From an uncultured Saprospiraceae bacterium (GTDB lineage: Bacteria; Bacteroidota; Bacteroidia; Chitinophagales; Saprospiraceae), in assembly GCA_938022935.1 (NCBI GenBank), contig CALIHL010000029.1, positions 1-64,000 on the forward strand: a stretch of DNA of 64,000 nucleotides, given 5' to 3'. The stretch's first letter is position 1. Each line of letters begins with the position of its first letter. Below are positions 9,778 through 20,430 of the stretch, one piece after another. The position numbers and the translations under genes were made by a program. The notes below the pieces were generated by a model, which was given only the letters and a program-made list of their open reading frames with translations, was not told the origin of the DNA and did no database searches.

Positions 9778-11886
9778 ATGACTGACTCGAGTCGAAAGAA
9801 TGAGTTATTGTATCGTGTTTATGCGGTGCTCTTTATCTTCTTCGTGTTCGCTCTTGTGATTGCATTCAAAGTTGTAAAAATTTCAATTGTTGAAGGTGAT
9901 CATTGGCGCGCTAAAAAAGAGAAGCTGTACTTAAAGTGGCAAGCTCTTGAGACTCAAAGAGGTAATATATATGCAGATGATGGGCAAAGTTTGTTGGCTA
10001 CATCAGTTGAGTTCTTTGACATAGGGATGGATCCCACGGTGGTTAGTAGTTCAATATTCGATGAAGGAATAATTGGGCTGAGTGAAGGATTGGCAAAGTT
10101 ATACCCAAGGCGTACAGCTGAGGAATGGAGGCTCTATATCGTTAAAAAGAGGGCTAACAAATCTGAATATTTGCCAGTCGTTAAAAATGCTGACCATCAT
10201 GAGATGGAAAAAGTATCGCGGTTACCAATTTTGAAACACGGTAGACTTAAAGGAGGGTTGGTTAAGGATCTTGCTTATCAACGTGTTAAGCCGTATAGGC
10301 AGTTAGCAAGCCGTGCGATAGGTTTGGATAGAGAAAAAAGAAGAGTAGGATTGGAGCATAGTTTTAATCGTTTGCTCAAAGGAGAAGAAAGGGTCATATT
10401 GACTAAAGGGGTTCCAAATGGTGCTAAGAGGTTGTATATACCTGTGGATAATCCTACTGAATATGAAATTATAAAAGGTAAGGATATTCATACGACGATC
10501 AATGTTTCTATGCAGGACATAGTGCATAATGAGTTGTTAAGAGGACTGAAGGAGCATGATGCTCCTAAAGGAACAGCAGTTATAATGGAAGTGGAGACAG
10601 GTCGCATTGTTGCGATGTCTAATCTTTCTAAAAACAACGCTGGAGAATATGGCGAATTTGAAAATTTTGCTGTAGCTCATAGTTCTGAACCAGGCAGTAC
10701 CATGAAGGCAGCAAGTGTCTTGGCTTTGTTGGATGATGATTTTGCACATAGCAAGAGCATTGTGGATTTTAGCATGGGTAAGAAGAATTTTTATGGTCTG
10801 GATATGTTTGATTCTGGATATCATAATATTTCAAAATCTACACTAAGAGAAGCTTTAGAAAGATCTTCAAATGTAGGTATAGCTAGTGCTGTAGATGACG
10901 CATATGGAAGAACAAAGAAATGGACTCAGTATTCTGATAAGTTGCGAGCTTTTGGTTTGCACGAGCCTTCAGGAATTGAAATCGACGGTGAGCCAAAGCC
11001 TTTTGTGAAGCACTATAAGGTAAACAAAAGGGAATGGTGGAGTACGACTATACCATGGATGGCTCATGGGTATGAAATGAAGATGACGCCATTACAAGTA
11101 TTACGATTTTATAATGCGATCGCGAATGATGGCAAATTAATGGATGCCCAGTTAGTAACTGGAATTCAATCAGGAAATAAAATAGAAAAGACTTTTCAAC
11201 CAAAAGTTAAAAGAGATAGTATCGCCAGTATCGAGAGTATAAGAGAATTGCAAACTATGTTAGAAGGTGTAGTTGATAATGGCACAGGAAAAAAATTGAA
11301 GTCTAAGTACTACCGATTTGCCGGTAAGACTGGGACCACAAAAGTTGGATATGCGGGAGATGGAGAAGTGGAGTATAATGCATCGTTTGTAGGTTATTGG
11401 CCGGCAGATGCGCCAAAGTACTCGATGATAGTTGTGGTCTATGGGCTAACTGGAAATCTATACTACGGAAATGCTGTTGCAGGGCCGATCTTTAAAAGAT
11501 CAATGGACTGGAGTTATGCGATCCATAGTGATCGCGCTCAAGTGATAGCAAGTGTAGGGGATTATAAAGGAGATTATACAGGTGATGTATATGGATATGG
11601 TGCAGATTATGACAAGATATTTGACGACTTGAAAGTGAGGTATGCTCCATCAGGAACTTGGATAAAAGGTCAGTCTGGACAAGAGGGGGAAGTGTTGAAT
11701 GGAAAGGCGAAGATCTCAAGAGAGACAATGCCTGATTTAGAAGGGATGGGTTTGAGAGATGCAGTATATGTGCTTGAAAACCTTGGAGTTGAAGTAAGTA
11801 TCGACGGAGTCGGAAGGGTGACAAAGCAATCTTTGAAAGCTGGACAGGCGATTGGAGAAAGAGAAGTAAAGCTTTATCTTAATTAG
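9778..11886 (+). CDS. ftsI: Penicillin-binding protein / FtsI (peptidoglycan D,D-transpeptidase) with C-terminal PASTA domain
   Basis: AVIMEVETGRIVAMSN, SSEPGSTMKAAS (SxxK), SSNVG, FAGKTGTTKVG; C-terminal MPDLEGMGLRDAVYVLENLGVEV. Confidence 0.95.
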   Translation: MTDSSRKNELLYRVYAVLFIFFVFALVIAFKVVKISIVEGDHWRAKKEKLYLKWQALETQRGNIYADDGQSLLATSVEFFDIGMDPTVVSSSIFDEGIIGLSEGLAKLYPRRTAEEWRLYIVKKRANKSEYLPVVKNADHHEMEKVSRLPILKHGRLKGGLVKDLAYQRVKPYRQLASRAIGLDREKRRVGLEHSFNRLLKGEERVILTKGVPNGAKRLYIPVDNPTEYEIIKGKDIHTTINVSMQDIVHNELLRGLKEHDAPKGTAVIMEVETGRIVAMSNLSKNNAGEYGEFENFAVAHSSEPGSTMKAASVLALLDDDFAHSKSIVDFSMGKKNFYGLDMFDSGYHNISKSTLREALERSSNVGIASAVDDAYGRTKKWTQYSDKLRAFGLHEPSGIEIDGEPKPFVKHYKVNKREWWSTTIPWMAHGYEMKMTPLQVLRFYNAIANDGKLMDAQLVTGIQSGNKIEKTFQPKVKRDSIASIESIRELQTMLEGVVDNGTGKKLKSKYYRFAGKTGTTKVGYAGDGEVEYNASFVGYWPADAPKYSMIVVVYGLTGNLYYGNAVAGPIFKRSMDWSYAIHSDRAQVIASVGDYKGDYTGDVYGYGADYDKIFDDLKVRYAPSGTWIKGQSGQEGEVLNGKAKISRETMPDLEGMGLRDAVYVLENLGVEVSIDGVGRVTKQSLKAGQAIGEREVKLYLN

Positions 11887-11889
11887 AAA

Positions 11890-13350
11890 GTGAAAAAGCT
11901 GACAATAAAAGATCTACTCAATGGAGTGGATGGATATGAATTGAAAGGAGATGATCTTCAAGTTGTAGAAGGATTAGCTATTGATTCGCGAAAAGTTAAA
12001 AAAGATTATGTCTTTATAGCTTTAAAAGGAACCAATAGTAACGGGAACGAATATGTAGGTAGCGCTTTAAAGAGTGCAGCCAGAGTAATTGTTTCTGAGG
12101 AGTGGCCTGATCAATTAGAAGAAAGAGTCACTTATGTAAGGGTTAAGGATTGTAGAAAGACGGCAGGTGTTCTTGCTGACAACTTTTATGAACAACCCTC
12201 TGCAAAATTGAAATGTATAGGCATAACAGGTACCAATGGTAAAACCTCGATTGCTACATTATTATACAACCTATTTAAAGATGTGGGTTGCAAGGTTGGA
12301 TTGATTTCAACCATTGAAATATTGGTTAATGAAGAAAAGTGGAAAGCTGAATTAACAACGCCAGATGTTGTAAGTCTGCATAAGGTGATGAGACAAATGG
12401 TGGATGAAGGATGTACTCATGTTTTTATGGAAGTGAGCTCACATGCCATCGATCAAAACAGAATAGCTGGGTTGAGATTTGATGGCGGAGTTTTTACAAA
12501 CATTACACATGATCATCTGGATTATCATGGAGACTTTAAGTCTTACATAAAGGTGAAGCAGGCTTTCTTTTCGGACTTGAGTCAAGATTCATTCGTTCTA
12601 ACGAATGAAGATGATAGGAATGGTCTTGTTATGATACAGAATACTAAAGCTCGAAGATTGGGTTATAGTGCACGTGTTCTAACAGATTATAAACTTAAAG
12701 TGCTCAGTGAAGAAAAGATAGGGATGTTCATAGATGTGAATGGGCATAAGTTCTTGACGAGGCTCACTGGTCGGTATAATGCTTATAATCTAACTGCAGT
12801 CTATGCTGTAGCGCATGAGTTGCTTGATATTGATGAGGAGATCCTTATTGAAAAGTTGAGTGGATTGCATGGAGCAAAGGGTAGGATGGAGTTGGTTAGT
12901 CTGACGCCGCGAGTTATTGTAGACTATGCTCATACACCTGATGCTTTACAAAATGTCTTAGAGACATTGAAAGCTTCAAAAGGTGATGGTCGATTGATGT
13001 GTGTTGTAGGATGTGGAGGAGATAGAGATAAGTTGAAGAGGCCAGAGATGGCAAAAATAGCGTTGAAAGAGAGTGATATGGTTATTCTGACTTCTGATAA
13101 TCCAAGATCTGAGAACCCTCAGTCTATTCTAGATGATATGAAAGGTGGGGTGGATAGAGGTGATCTATCGAGGATGTTGGAGATAGTAGATAGAAAGGCT
13201 GCAATTAAAACGGCGGTGACATTATCTAATAAGGAGGATACGATTCTAATTGCTGGTAAAGGGCATGAAGAATATCAGGAGGTTAATGGTATAAAACACT
13301 TCTTCAGTGATCAACAAATAGTGAAAGATATTTTATCTAAAGATATATAA
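11890..13350 (+). CDS. murE: UDP-N-acetylmuramoyl-L-alanyl-D-glutamate--2,6-diaminopimelate ligase MurE (GTG start)
   Basis: GITGTNGKTSIATLLYN, EVSSHAIDQNRIAGLRFDGGVFTNITHDHLDYHG, TSDNPRSENPQ, AGKGHEEYQ. Confidence 0.96.
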   Translation: MKKLTIKDLLNGVDGYELKGDDLQVVEGLAIDSRKVKKDYVFIALKGTNSNGNEYVGSALKSAARVIVSEEWPDQLEERVTYVRVKDCRKTAGVLADNFYEQPSAKLKCIGITGTNGKTSIATLLYNLFKDVGCKVGLISTIEILVNEEKWKAELTTPDVVSLHKVMRQMVDEGCTHVFMEVSSHAIDQNRIAGLRFDGGVFTNITHDHLDYHGDFKSYIKVKQAFFSDLSQDSFVLTNEDDRNGLVMIQNTKARRLGYSARVLTDYKLKVLSEEKIGMFIDVNGHKFLTRLTGRYNAYNLTAVYAVAHELLDIDEEILIEKLSGLHGAKGRMELVSLTPRVIVDYAHTPDALQNVLETLKASKGDGRLMCVVGCGGDRDKLKRPEMAKIALKESDMVILTSDNPRSENPQSILDDMKGGVDRGDLSRMLEIVDRKAAIKTAVTLSNKEDTILIAGKGHEEYQEVNGIKHFFSDQQIVKDILSKDI

Positions 13351-13391
13351 GAGTAGGTTCTATTATCATTCTCAGGTTGGTTTTAACAGTT

Positions 13392-13433
13392 GCAGTGGTG
13401 TTCCGGATAAAGATTTGGACCCACTGCTTTTTT
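13392..13433 (+). terminator. Terminator-like hairpin between murE and mraY
   Basis: GCAGTGG...CCACTGC followed immediately by TTTTTT; inner GTTCC/GGAC pairing. Confidence 0.7.
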
Positions 13434-13475
13434 AAATCTACCAGAATGAAATGAGCGCTACTACTAAAGAAAAAG

Positions 13476-14729
13476 ATGCTCTATTATTTATTTGAGTATT
13501 TAGAAAATGAATTTAATGTCCCGGGTGCGGGGCTTTTTCAATTTTTGAGCTTCAGGGCTGGGATGGCTATTGTGATTGCATTAGTTGTCTCTATCATTTG
13601 GGGTGATAAGATTATAAGTTCTTTGAAATCTTTGCAAATCGGTGAGTCCGTGAGAGACTTGGGGTTGGCTGGCCAAACTGAAAAATCTGGTACTCCTACG
13701 ATGGGAGGAGTTATTATAATACTTGCAATTATCATTCCAGTATTGCTCTTTGCAAAGTTGGAAAGTGTGTATATACAACTTCTGTTGATAGCCACGCTTT
13801 GGATGGCTTCTGTGGGAGCTATTGATGATTATATCAAAGTCTTTAAAAAGAACAAGGCAGGTCTACATGGAAAGTTTAAGATACTTGGTCAAGTGGGCCT
13901 TGGTTTGCTGGTAGGCAGCGTGATGTTTTGGAGTGAAGAGGTGGTTGTGCGTGTGCCATATGAAGTAGCCTTGGAGGAAGAGTACAATGTGATAAGTTCT
14001 TATCAAGATACTTTATCTGAAGGAGAGGTGATGCACTATGCATATGTTAAAACAGGCTTAACCAATGTTCCATTCGTAAAAGCTAACAGTTTTAATTACC
14101 GCAATTTGGTCTTTTTTGCACAAGTCAATAAAGATAAGTTGTATTGGGTGTTTTTTATACCCTTTGTTATTTTTCTAATAACGGCAGTTTCTAATGCAGC
14201 TAATCTTACAGATGGCATAGATGGACTGGCTGCTGGTGTCTCTGCAATTATTGCACTGGTATTAACAGTGTTTGCATACCTATCCAGCAATGCTCAGTTC
14301 TCTGAATATCTCAATATTCTTTTTCTGCCACAATCTCAAGAGCTCGTGATTTTCTCTTCAAGTCTTGTAGGTGCGTGTGTGGGTTTTCTGTGGTATAATT
14401 CATATCCTGCTAAGGTGTTTATGGGCGATACAGGAAGCTTGGCTTTGGGAGGAGTGATAGCCACATTAGCCATTTTATTAAGAAAAGAATTTCTAATACC
14501 TATTCTTTGTGGTATCTTTTTTATAGAGACTTTATCAGTGATGATACAGGTCAGCTATTTCAAATATACCAAGCGTAAATACGGAGAAGGTAGAAGAGTA
14601 TTTAGAATGTCGCCGATACATCATCATTACCAAAAACTGGGAATGCATGAAGCAAAGATAGTTACGAGGTTCTGGATTGTAGGCGTGTTGCTTGCGATCC
14701 TCACTATAATTACCCTTAAGGTTAGATAA
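13476..14729 (+). CDS. mraY: Phospho-N-acetylmuramoyl-pentapeptide transferase MraY
   Basis: [62 protein letters not shown]. Confidence 0.97.
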   Translation: MLYYLFEYLENEFNVPGAGLFQFLSFRAGMAIVIALVVSIIWGDKIISSLKSLQIGESVRDLGLAGQTEKSGTPTMGGVIIILAIIIPVLLFAKLESVYIQLLLIATLWMASVGAIDDYIKVFKKNKAGLHGKFKILGQVGLGLLVGSVMFWSEEVVVRVPYEVALEEEYNVISSYQDTLSEGEVMHYAYVKTGLTNVPFVKANSFNYRNLVFFAQVNKDKLYWVFFIPFVIFLITAVSNAANLTDGIDGLAAGVSAIIALVLTVFAYLSSNAQFSEYLNILFLPQSQELVIFSSSLVGACVGFLWYNSYPAKVFMGDTGSLALGGVIATLAILLRKEFLIPILCGIFFIETLSVMIQVSYFKYTKRKYGEGRRVFRMSPIHHHYQKLGMHEAKIVTRFWIVGVLLAILTIITLKVR

Positions 14730-14730
14730 C

Positions 14731-16017
14731 ATGCTGATTGGCATTATCGGAGGGGGTGAAAGCGGTGTAGGGGCAGCTCTACTCGCACTCAAGGTTGGAG
14801 ATGTACCATTTGTCAGTGACTATGGTCAGATAAACCCTGTGTATCGCCAAAACCTGATTGAAAACAGTGTTCGCTTTGAAGAAGGTGGACACAACTTTGA
14901 CATTTTAGTAACATCGGATTTAATTGTCAAGAGTCCAGGAGTTAAAGACAATACCCCAATTGTTTTAACACTTAAAGCTCAAGGCCTTACGGTTATTTCA
15001 GAATTAGAATATGGTGCAAGATATTGTAATGGAAAGATCATAGCCATCACTGGCTCTAATGGTAAGACCACCACAACTAATCTAACGCACCATATACTCA
15101 TGACTGCTGGTTTAGATGTAGTCAAAGGAGGAAATCTAGGTACATGTCTGTGTTCACTTCTATTAGAAGAGAGTCATGATATATATGTGCTGGAAGTGAG
15201 TAGCTTTCAATTAGAGGGTATTGTAAGGTTTAGGCCGGACATATCTATTCTAATAAACGTTACTCCAGATCACTTAGATCGATATGCTTACAACTTTGAC
15301 TTGTACGCTGATAGCAAGATGAGGATATCCATGAATCAGATGCCTGATGATTATTTCATTTACGGCAGTGATAGTGATATCATTAATTCTAAATTATCGT
15401 TGGTTAACGCAATTCAAATCCCTGTTTCTGTAGAAGATCTTGGCATTGACGGAATCTCAGTTCGTAACCCCTTTCTGAGAGGACGTCATAACAAGGTTAA
15501 TGCAGGTTGTGCTATTGAGGCCGTACAGTTGTTGGACGTCTCTGATGATCATATTAAAAAGGCGCTTTCGACTTTTAAAAATGATGATCATAGACTACAG
15601 ACAGTTGCAAAGATCAATGATGTCGAGTGGATCAACGACAGCAAAGCTACTAACGTAGATGCTGTCTTTTATGCACTCGATGCGATTGAAGATCCTATTG
15701 TATGGATTGTAGGAGGTGTTGATAAAGGCAATGATTACAGTCAGTTACTAGAGTTAGTTCATTCTAAAGTAAAACTGATGATCTGCTTAGGTGTAGACAA
15801 TCAAAAGTTAATAGATGCTTTTGGCTCTATGTCTTTGGAGATGTATCAAACACAAACCATGGAAGAGGCTATTGACATAGCTGATGACCATGTGGTTGGA
15901 GGAGATGTGGTTCTGCTTTCCCCAGCTTGTGCAAGTTTCGACTTGTTTAAAAATTATAAGGACCGAGGAAACCAATTTGTTTCTGGTGTTTGGAAACTAT
16001 TGAGAAAACGTAGATGA
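14731..16017 (+). CDS. murD: UDP-N-acetylmuramoylalanine--D-glutamate ligase MurD
   Basis: ITGSNGKTTTTNL, EVSSFQLEGI, NVTPDHLDRY, INDSKATNVDAV, LLSPACASFDLFKNYKDRGNQF. Confidence 0.97.
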   Translation: MLIGIIGGGESGVGAALLALKVGDVPFVSDYGQINPVYRQNLIENSVRFEEGGHNFDILVTSDLIVKSPGVKDNTPIVLTLKAQGLTVISELEYGARYCNGKIIAITGSNGKTTTTNLTHHILMTAGLDVVKGGNLGTCLCSLLLEESHDIYVLEVSSFQLEGIVRFRPDISILINVTPDHLDRYAYNFDLYADSKMRISMNQMPDDYFIYGSDSDIINSKLSLVNAIQIPVSVEDLGIDGISVRNPFLRGRHNKVNAGCAIEAVQLLDVSDDHIKKALSTFKNDDHRLQTVAKINDVEWINDSKATNVDAVFYALDAIEDPIVWIVGGVDKGNDYSQLLELVHSKVKLMICLGVDNQKLIDAFGSMSLEMYQTQTMEEAIDIADDHVVGGDVVLLSPACASFDLFKNYKDRGNQFVSGVWKLLRKRR

Positions 16018-17192
16018 ACGCAGTATCAGAATTAAAGGAGCATCTTAAAGGTGATCGCGCGATCTGGATGATCACGTTGATCCTTGGTGTATTTTCATTG
16101 TTGGCAGTTTTCAGTGCCTCTGGCAGTGCATTTTTTAGAAACCATGTTGGCAATACCGAGATAGCGCTGGTGAGACAGTTGGTGTTTATCACAATGGGAT
16201 TTGTCTTGACATATATTTGTTATAGTTTAGATTATATGAAGTATGCGCGTTTCGCGCCGATGCTTTTGGCTATAGCTATTCCGCTATTAGCATATACCTT
16301 GTTTTTTACAGGATCGATCAATGACTCGAGGCGATGGATACAGATTCCATGGCTTCCTTTTAATTTGCAGACATCTGATGTAGCTCGATTCGCATTGATT
16401 CTATTTGTGGCGCGAGCACTTAGTATTCGTCAAGATTTTATAAAAGATTTTAAGCACACTTTTTTGCCAGTTATTATTCCGGTAACATTGGTGTGTCTAC
16501 TTATATTTCCAGCTAATTTTTCTACGGCCATTTTGTTGTTCATCACTTGTTTGCTGATGATGTTTATTGGTCGTGTGTCTATGAAGTACATTTCTATATT
16601 GATGCTCTTGGGTTTGATTGGCTTTATGGGTATTTGGATTTTAGGTGAGCAGTTTCCTGAGATAATTAGAGTGGCAACTTGGGATGCTCGTATGACAGAG
16701 TTTATGCAAGGAGGAGGCCAGCAGATTGTGCAATCTAAAATTGCAATTGCTGAAGGTGGTTGGTTTGGTGTCGGTCCAGGTGGAAGTTTTCAGCGTAACT
16801 ACTTAGCGTATTGTTATGCTGACTTTATCTATGCGATCATTTGTGAAGAGTATGGATTGTTTGGTGGCCTGATCGTTTTGGGTCTATATCTGCTGTTGTT
16901 AGTGAGGTGTATCAGATTGGTTACTAGATGCCCTAAGGCTTTTGGAGCCATATTGGCTATGGGACTTTGTTTGAATATTGTCATTCAAGCTTTCGCAAAT
17001 ATTGCAGTTTCAGTAGAGCTGGTTCCAGTTACAGGATTGACGCTTCCATTGGTTTCGATGGGAGGTACATCGATTTTATTCACTTGTATGTCCCTTGGGA
17101 TAATACTTAGTGTAAGTAGATATATAGAAGAGGCAGAAGCTGCAAAGGTAGACTTGATTGCTATAGAGGATAGAGATGCGAATAATCTATAG
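16014..17192 (+). CDS. ftsW: Cell division protein FtsW / SEDS family
   Basis: Polytopic membrane protein; GGWFGVGPGGSFQRNYLAYCYADFIYAIICEEYG, VPVTGLTLPLVSMGGTSIL; overlaps murD by 4 nt. Confidence 0.96.
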   Translation: MNAVSELKEHLKGDRAIWMITLILGVFSLLAVFSASGSAFFRNHVGNTEIALVRQLVFITMGFVLTYICYSLDYMKYARFAPMLLAIAIPLLAYTLFFTGSINDSRRWIQIPWLPFNLQTSDVARFALILFVARALSIRQDFIKDFKHTFLPVIIPVTLVCLLIFPANFSTAILLFITCLLMMFIGRVSMKYISILMLLGLIGFMGIWILGEQFPEIIRVATWDARMTEFMQGGGQQIVQSKIAIAEGGWFGVGPGGSFQRNYLAYCYADFIYAIICEEYGLFGGLIVLGLYLLLLVRCIRLVTRCPKAFGAILAMGLCLNIVIQAFANIAVSVELVPVTGLTLPLVSMGGTSILFTCMSLGIILSVSRYIEEAEAAKVDLIAIEDRDANNL

Positions 17193-18264
17193 CGGAGGAG
17201 GAACTGGGGGGCATATATTTCCCGCAATAGCCGTAGCGCAGGAGATAAAGAAGAGATATCCTGAAACCGAATCGCTTTTTATAGGAGCGAAAGGTAAGAT
17301 GGAAATGACGAAGGTCCCGAAAGCGGGATTTCCAATTAAAGGTCTTTGGATCAGTGGATTTCAAAGATCATTGACATTTAAGAATTTGCTATTTCCAATT
17401 AAGCTATTGGTCAGTATAGTACATGCATGCTTTTTGCTTAGGAAGTTTCGCCCGGATGTTGTTGCAGGTTTTGGCGGCTATGCAAGCGGTGCAGCTCTTT
17501 GGGTGGCAACTAAGATGGGATTGCCTACGCTGATTATGGAGCAAAACTCCTATGCAGGTGTAACCAACAGACTACTCAATGGTAAGGCGGATACAGCTTG
17601 TGTTGCTTATGAAGAATCGAAGAGGTTTTTTGATAAGTGTAAAGTAGTTGTAACCGGTAATCCAATTAGAAAAGGATTAGTCTCTGGCTTAGATAGATCA
17701 GATTGTATCAGTCAGTTGGGTTTAAACAGTGCGAAGAAAACTGTTCTTATCGTAGGAGGAAGCTTAGGAGCAAGGAGTATCAATCAAGCGATTGATAAAA
17801 ACTACGAGCTGATCAAAGATGTTGAAGGGATACAACTGCTTTGGCAGTGTGGAGCTGGATACTTCGAGACTTATAAAGAGAAAGCGGTAGCGGATTTAGA
17901 TCATGTTCACCTTTCTGCATTTATAGAAGATATGGCAGTCGCTTATGGCGCAGCGGACCTTGTGATCTGTAGGGCAGGAGCCTTGACTTTAGCGGAGCTG
18001 ATACATCTTGGTAAAGCATCACTACTGGTGCCATCACCTAATGTTGCAGAGGATCATCAGACTGCTAACGCGATGTCTCTTGTAGATAGAAAGGCGGCAG
18101 TGTTGTTGGCTGATAAAGATGTTGAAGATCTTTTGAAAGTCGCGACGGGGTTGTTGGAAGATGAGCTTAGATTAGAAGAGTTGAAGAAGAATATAAAGTT
18201 GTTAGCACAACCGAAGGCAGTGAGTGAGATAGCAGATGAGATAGAGTTGTTAATTAGAAAGTAG
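17176..18264 (+). CDS. murG: UDP-GlcNAc transferase MurG
   Basis: SGGGTGGHIFPAIAVAQ, GFGGYASGAALW, EQNSYAGVTNRLL, GGSLGARSIN, CRAGALTLAEL. Confidence 0.97.
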   Translation: MRIIYSGGGTGGHIFPAIAVAQEIKKRYPETESLFIGAKGKMEMTKVPKAGFPIKGLWISGFQRSLTFKNLLFPIKLLVSIVHACFLLRKFRPDVVAGFGGYASGAALWVATKMGLPTLIMEQNSYAGVTNRLLNGKADTACVAYEESKRFFDKCKVVVTGNPIRKGLVSGLDRSDCISQLGLNSAKKTVLIVGGSLGARSINQAIDKNYELIKDVEGIQLLWQCGAGYFETYKEKAVADLDHVHLSAFIEDMAVAYGAADLVICRAGALTLAELIHLGKASLLVPSPNVAEDHQTANAMSLVDRKAAVLLADKDVEDLLKVATGLLEDELRLEELKKNIKLLAQPKAVSEIADEIELLIRK

Positions 18265-19629
18265 TTGATGGTATTAGATCAAGAACATATTTTCTTTTTA
18301 GGAATCGGGGGCATTGGGATGAGTGCCTTAGCAAGATATTTACATATGTCAGGACACAAAGTGTCCGGCTATGATAGAGATAAAACAAAGCTTACTAAAA
18401 AGTTAGAAGCTTCAGGAATTCAGATACAGTATTCATTTGATGATACGATATCTAAGGATTCGATTGACATGGTGATATATACGCCAGCGATAAAACCAGA
18501 TCAAGCAGAGTTTCAATATTTCTCAAATAGAGAAGTTGAGATGAAGAAACGGTCTGAAGCACTTAAGGAGATACTTTCTAAAAGGAAAGTGATTGCTGTT
18601 GCAGGTACGCACGGTAAGACTTCTACAAGTGCGGTGTTGGCTCACATCTTATATTATAATGAGTTTGGAGCAAGCGCGTTTGTAGGTGGTATATTGACAA
18701 ACTACGATACCAACTTTCTCTTTGGAGAAACAGATTGGGTAGTGATAGAGGCTGATGAATATGATCGTTCTTTCTGGAGGATCTATGCGGATGTCGCCGT
18801 CATACAGGCGATGGATCCAGATCACTTAGATATCTATGGGACAGGAGAAGAGATGGTCAAAGCATATGAGGTTTTTACACTTCAGATGTCAGATGAAGGT
18901 AGGCTGTTTGTCGCAGATGGTGCTTATCCTAAGATGGATGATCATTGGTTATCTGAGTTGGACAAAAAGAAGATTGAAGTTTCAACTTTTGGGACACATT
19001 CTGGCGACTTAACAACGGTCTCTTTAGATGAAGAAGAAGGGATTAGTGAGTTTAGAATAAGTGAGGAAGGACCGAAGTTTAGATTGCAATTGCCAGGCGC
19101 TCATAACATCCAGAATGCTTTAGCTGCTATAGCTGTGGCAAGACATCTTGGATTGAGTGATGAGCGCATTGCTAAAGCGATTGGAACTTTTGAGGGAATA
19201 GAAAGGAGGTTTCAGTATGTCTTGAGGAGTGAAGAGTCAGTCATCATTGATGACTATGCTCATCATCCGAAAGAGATAGATGCGGCAATAGTCGCAGCGA
19301 GAGCTCATCATCCTAATAGAAAATTGACGGTTGTGTTTCAGCCTCATTTGTATAGTCGAACGAAAGACTTTATGGATGAATTTGCGAAAGCGTTATCTAA
19401 CTCAGATGAAGTGATACTTGTAGAGCTTTATCCAGCAAGAGAAAAGCCAGTAGAGGGAATCAACTCAGAAGTGCTACTTGCAAAGGTGGATATGGATCGC
19501 AAGAAGTTTGTACCAAAAGCTCAACTAATAAATGAGCTTGTATCACCAAAAAGAGAATTAGTGCTGCTTCTGGGAGCAGGTGATGTTTATAAATTAATAG
19601 AAGAACTAAAAGACGCATATAGTAAATGA
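18265..19629 (+). CDS. murC: UDP-N-acetylmuramate--L-alanine ligase MurC
   Basis: FLGIGGIGMSALARYL, VAGTHGKTSTSAVLAHIL, EADEYDRSFW, YAHHPKEIDA. Confidence 0.97.
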   Translation: MMVLDQEHIFFLGIGGIGMSALARYLHMSGHKVSGYDRDKTKLTKKLEASGIQIQYSFDDTISKDSIDMVIYTPAIKPDQAEFQYFSNREVEMKKRSEALKEILSKRKVIAVAGTHGKTSTSAVLAHILYYNEFGASAFVGGILTNYDTNFLFGETDWVVIEADEYDRSFWRIYADVAVIQAMDPDHLDIYGTGEEMVKAYEVFTLQMSDEGRLFVADGAYPKMDDHWLSELDKKKIEVSTFGTHSGDLTTVSLDEEEGISEFRISEEGPKFRLQLPGAHNIQNALAAIAVARHLGLSDERIAKAIGTFEGIERRFQYVLRSEESVIIDDYAHHPKEIDAAIVAARAHHPNRKLTVVFQPHLYSRTKDFMDEFAKALSNSDEVILVELYPAREKPVEGINSEVLLAKVDMDRKKFVPKAQLINELVSPKRELVLLLGAGDVYKLIEELKDAYSK

Positions 19630-20420
19630 AAAAAATGACCAAAAGACATAATTCACTAATAAGACAAATAGCTGTTAATGCAGCTATCATTGGTTTGTTA
19701 TGTCTATGGGTCATGAGTATCAACAGAACATCAGATTTGTTCATCTCAGGGATCAATGTGTCCATGGATCATGAAGAAGGAGAAAAGGATCTTATATCAG
19801 TTAGGAATGTAAAAACGCTGATCAAAGAAGAGCTTCCATATGATGTGTTTCACCAAACCATCAACCGTTTGGACATTGGGACAATAGAACAATTGCTGCG
19901 AGCTGATACTCGAATAATGAATGCGGAAGTGTTTGTTGATGCACATTATAATCTGGTTGTAGAGATAGAGCAGCGCAGACCGATCTTAAGAGTAATGAAT
20001 CAGCAGAATGATCAGTTTTATATCGATCAATCAGGTGCTTTTGTTAGAAAAGTGAGTAACAAAGCTACAAGAGTGCCTGTAGTTACTGGCTATGTTGAGA
20101 CTTTGAAACAAGGAGCTGATCTTGCGAAGCTGCCAAGATTAACGCAGGCTTATGACATTGTAACTGAGCTTAGAAAAGACCCAGTGTTGAAGGCGCTGAT
20201 AGAGCAGATACATTTTGAAAAATCAAAAAGAATTGTTCTTATTCCTAAGATCGGGAAGGAGAAAATAATACTAGATCACGTCGACCAATTAGAAAAGAAA
20301 TTAGAAAAATTGAAAGTGTTTTATAGACACTTGGCAATTACGGACAGTTGGGACAAGTATGATGAGATTGATATCTCGTATCATAAACTAGTCTACCCAC
20401 GAAAATTAGATAACCCCTAA
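19626..20420 (+). CDS. ftsQ: Cell division protein FtsQ-like (POTRA)
   Basis: Single TM helix then POTRA-like region; located between murC and ftsA. Confidence 0.85.
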   Translation: MKKMTKRHNSLIRQIAVNAAIIGLLCLWVMSINRTSDLFISGINVSMDHEEGEKDLISVRNVKTLIKEELPYDVFHQTINRLDIGTIEQLLRADTRIMNAEVFVDAHYNLVVEIEQRRPILRVMNQQNDQFYIDQSGAFVRKVSNKATRVPVVTGYVETLKQGADLAKLPRLTQAYDIVTELRKDPVLKALIEQIHFEKSKRIVLIPKIGKEKIILDHVDQLEKKLEKLKVFYRHLAITDSWDKYDEIDISYHKLVYPRKLDNP

Positions 20421-20430
20421 CAATTGACAT

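Noticed and set aside
11492-11824. 110-aa ORF antisense to ftsI
   Set aside because: Low-complexity Leu/Ser/His-rich shadow of the PASTA-coding end of ftsI; no independent support.
19460-19765. Minus-strand 101-aa ORF overlapping murC/ftsQ junction
   Set aside because: Spans two well-supported opposite-strand genes; hydrophobic Leu-rich translation typical of shadow ORFs.
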